The translations under genes were made by a program, and so were the position numbers. Below are positions 62,828-64,000 of a stretch of DNA of 64,000 nucleotides, piece by piece; positions within the stretch are counted from its first letter, which is position 1, and each line of letters starts with the position of its first letter. This DNA is from Capnocytophaga cynodegmi DSM 19736. Lineage in GTDB: Bacteria; Bacteroidota; Bacteroidia; Flavobacteriales; Flavobacteriaceae. Under the pieces are notes generated by a model, which searched no databases, was not told where the DNA came from, and was given only the letters and a program-made list of their open reading frames with translations. The stretch is from contig NZ_KB900703.1 in the NCBI RefSeq assembly GCF_000379185.1, positions 1-64,000 on the forward strand, in the 5' to 3' direction.

Positions 62828-63934
62828 TTATTTGCTTAATTCCTGAATTACCTTTAATTGTTCTTCTGTAATTTCAGGACCATCATAAAAGGAAACTCCT
62901 GTAGCTCCGTTATCTTTAGCAAACAGAATCGCCTTTCTTAATTCATCTGCTGAAATTGGTGGCACATAAATACCTGTATGTAATTCGGTGTTATTATTTT
63001 TTAAATCCTCAACTCCTTGTTTGGTTGCAAATCCTACCCAATCAGTTTCTTCATTATAGAAGTTATGATATATCATCGGATATACGCGGTCTATATTCCA
63101 TTTATCCCAACGTTGTCTTACCATATGGTCAGCCATTTCGGGATAAGGAAATACGGCTGCTGTAATTTTTTTACCCTTTTTATGTACTATTTCTGAAGCC
63201 TCGTTAACCAAATCACGTATTTTATTCAAACGAAATTGCTTCCATTCCATATCAATAGCCGGATTTGAGAATGATTTTGGGTTCTTATGATGTAATTTCT
63301 CGAATTCAGAGGTACACGCATCACAATAACAGAAATCAAATTGCGGTAATTCTTCTTCCTGAACAAGATTATAATTTGGTAATAGCCCTATCGGGAGATA
63401 AATATCAGGAAAACGAATATAATCCAAGTGAACACTCTCTATACCTTCCACTTCTGCAAGTTGGCTAACCAGATTCAGGATATGTTCTCGGGATTCTGTA
63501 CGTGTGGGGCATAACCACTGATAATAATCAACGTAAGGACGAACATCGTGGCACGATTTGCCTTCCCTACTGACCATATACCATTCAGGATGTTCCAAAG
63601 CGACCTTATCTCCAGGGCGATTTACAGTCATTATCCACGCGTGGAGTTTAATTCCTTCTTGTTTTGCTATCGGAACAAGTCGTTTGAGTGCCTCTGCATT
63701 GGCTTCTGTATTTACTAAAACCTCAGTAATGCCGTGTTCTTTGTATTTTTTAAATTCTTCGTGATAACTTGTGTTTGTTTTTTCCCTGTCATAAGTTATC
63801 CAAGTCGAAAAAGTAAATGTTTTTTGTTTCTCAGGAATTGCATCAGCCTCTTTCGAAGTACTTTTTTTCTCCTCACAACTCCAAACAAGCAAAGACGTTA
63901 GTCCTGCTAACAATATTTGTTTTATTTTAATCAT
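62828..63934 (-). CDS. glycoside-hydrolase-like lipoprotein (DUF4015/GHL10 type)
   Basis: A 368-residue lipoprotein (C20 after VWS). The body is a TIM-barrel-like fold resembling putative glycosyl hydrolase families DUF4015 or GHL10: HAWIMTVNRPG, HLDYIRFPD with an acidic residue at the strand end, and VYPMIYHNFYNEETDWV. A CYCDAC pair (about 203-208) is unusual. Substrate and activity are unproven. It starts about 65 bases before the window's right edge, so its promoter and upstream neighbours are not fully visible. Confidence 0.78.
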   Translation of the reverse strand: MIKIKQILLAGLTSLLVWSCEEKKSTSKEADAIPEKQKTFTFSTWITYDREKTNTSYHEEFKKYKEHGITEVLVNTEANAEALKRLVPIAKQEGIKLHAWIMTVNRPGDKVALEHPEWYMVSREGKSCHDVRPYVDYYQWLCPTRTESREHILNLVSQLAEVEGIESVHLDYIRFPDIYLPIGLLPNYNLVQEEELPQFDFCYCDACTSEFEKLHHKNPKSFSNPAIDMEWKQFRLNKIRDLVNEASEIVHKKGKKITAAVFPYPEMADHMVRQRWDKWNIDRVYPMIYHNFYNEETDWVGFATKQGVEDLKNNNTELHTGIYVPPISADELRKAILFAKDNGATGVSFYDGPEITEEQLKVIQELSK

Positions 63935-64000
63935 AATGGTATTAAATTAATAATTTATCGTATCAATGATAGGCTAATTAGGCATTCAGATATAGCTATT

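Noticed and set aside
1-64000. CRISPR array, prophage, IS element or rRNA operon
   Set aside because: No regularly spaced identical repeats, transposase or phage structural genes, or rRNA sequence were seen in the window.

Overview
The window looks like chromosome of a low-GC member of the Flavobacteriia (Bacteroidota). The genes are AT-rich. Promoters repeatedly show the Bacteroidota -7 element TAnnTTTG. There is a 2350-residue SprA (type IX secretion and gliding), a SusC/SusD pair, lipoproteins with Bacteroidota-type lipoboxes, and the flavobacterial ruvA-to-sprA order. A class III anaerobic ribonucleotide reductase next to a TCA-type aconitase fits a facultatively anaerobic or capnophilic organism. 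Capnocytophaga is my best guess, but this is inferred from gene content and was not tested by alignment.

Layout. 0-6 kb: tRNA-Leu(UAG), the branched-chain amino acid carrier brnQ, the nrdDG operon and aspA. 6-10 kb: a small lipoprotein, a small membrane protein, an ABC ATPase, and a BlaI/BlaR1-like repressor and membrane metalloprotease pair with a visible operator. 10-15 kb: pheS, acn and a membrane-anchored MutS-like ATPase. 15.4-22.3 kb: a tightly overlapping six-gene operon on the minus strand. It encodes a GT4 glycosyltransferase, a radical SAM/SPASM protein, a frameshifted GT-A-like protein, a nucleotidyltransferase fused to a tyrosine-phosphatase-like domain, a NodU/TobZ-type carbamoyltransferase and a WG-repeat protein. 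This is the strongest candidate here for an undescribed biosynthetic system. 22.5-29 kb: mnmG, an SGNH hydrolase, ybeY and a TPR-containing hybrid two-component regulator. 29.5-32.7 kb: a short SPFH protein and two tandem SUMF1-type lipoproteins, only one of which keeps both FGE-like cysteines. 32.9-41 kb: ruvA, an unknown gene and sprA. 41.3-46.5 kb: two conserved unknowns, a CDF metal transporter and a Tat-exported alkaline phosphatase. 46.8-51 kb: GT4, a CBM9-like secreted protein, an orphan ketosynthase and fbp. 51.4-55.6 kb: a Wza/Wzc export pair and a greA-HIT operon with a terminator-like leader. 55.9-64 kb: a SusC-SusD-TlpA operon, a secreted unknown and a glycosidase-like lipoprotein.

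How the genes fit together. Surface and envelope functions dominate: SprA, Wza/Wzc, SusCD, several lipoproteins and three glycosyltransferases. Housekeeping genes (pheS, acn, mnmG, ybeY, ruvA, fbp, greA) are scattered among them as short independent units. Many units end in clear intrinsic terminators, some of them shared between convergent genes. No IS element, prophage, CRISPR array or rRNA was seen. All family names come from motif recognition only; no database search was possible.
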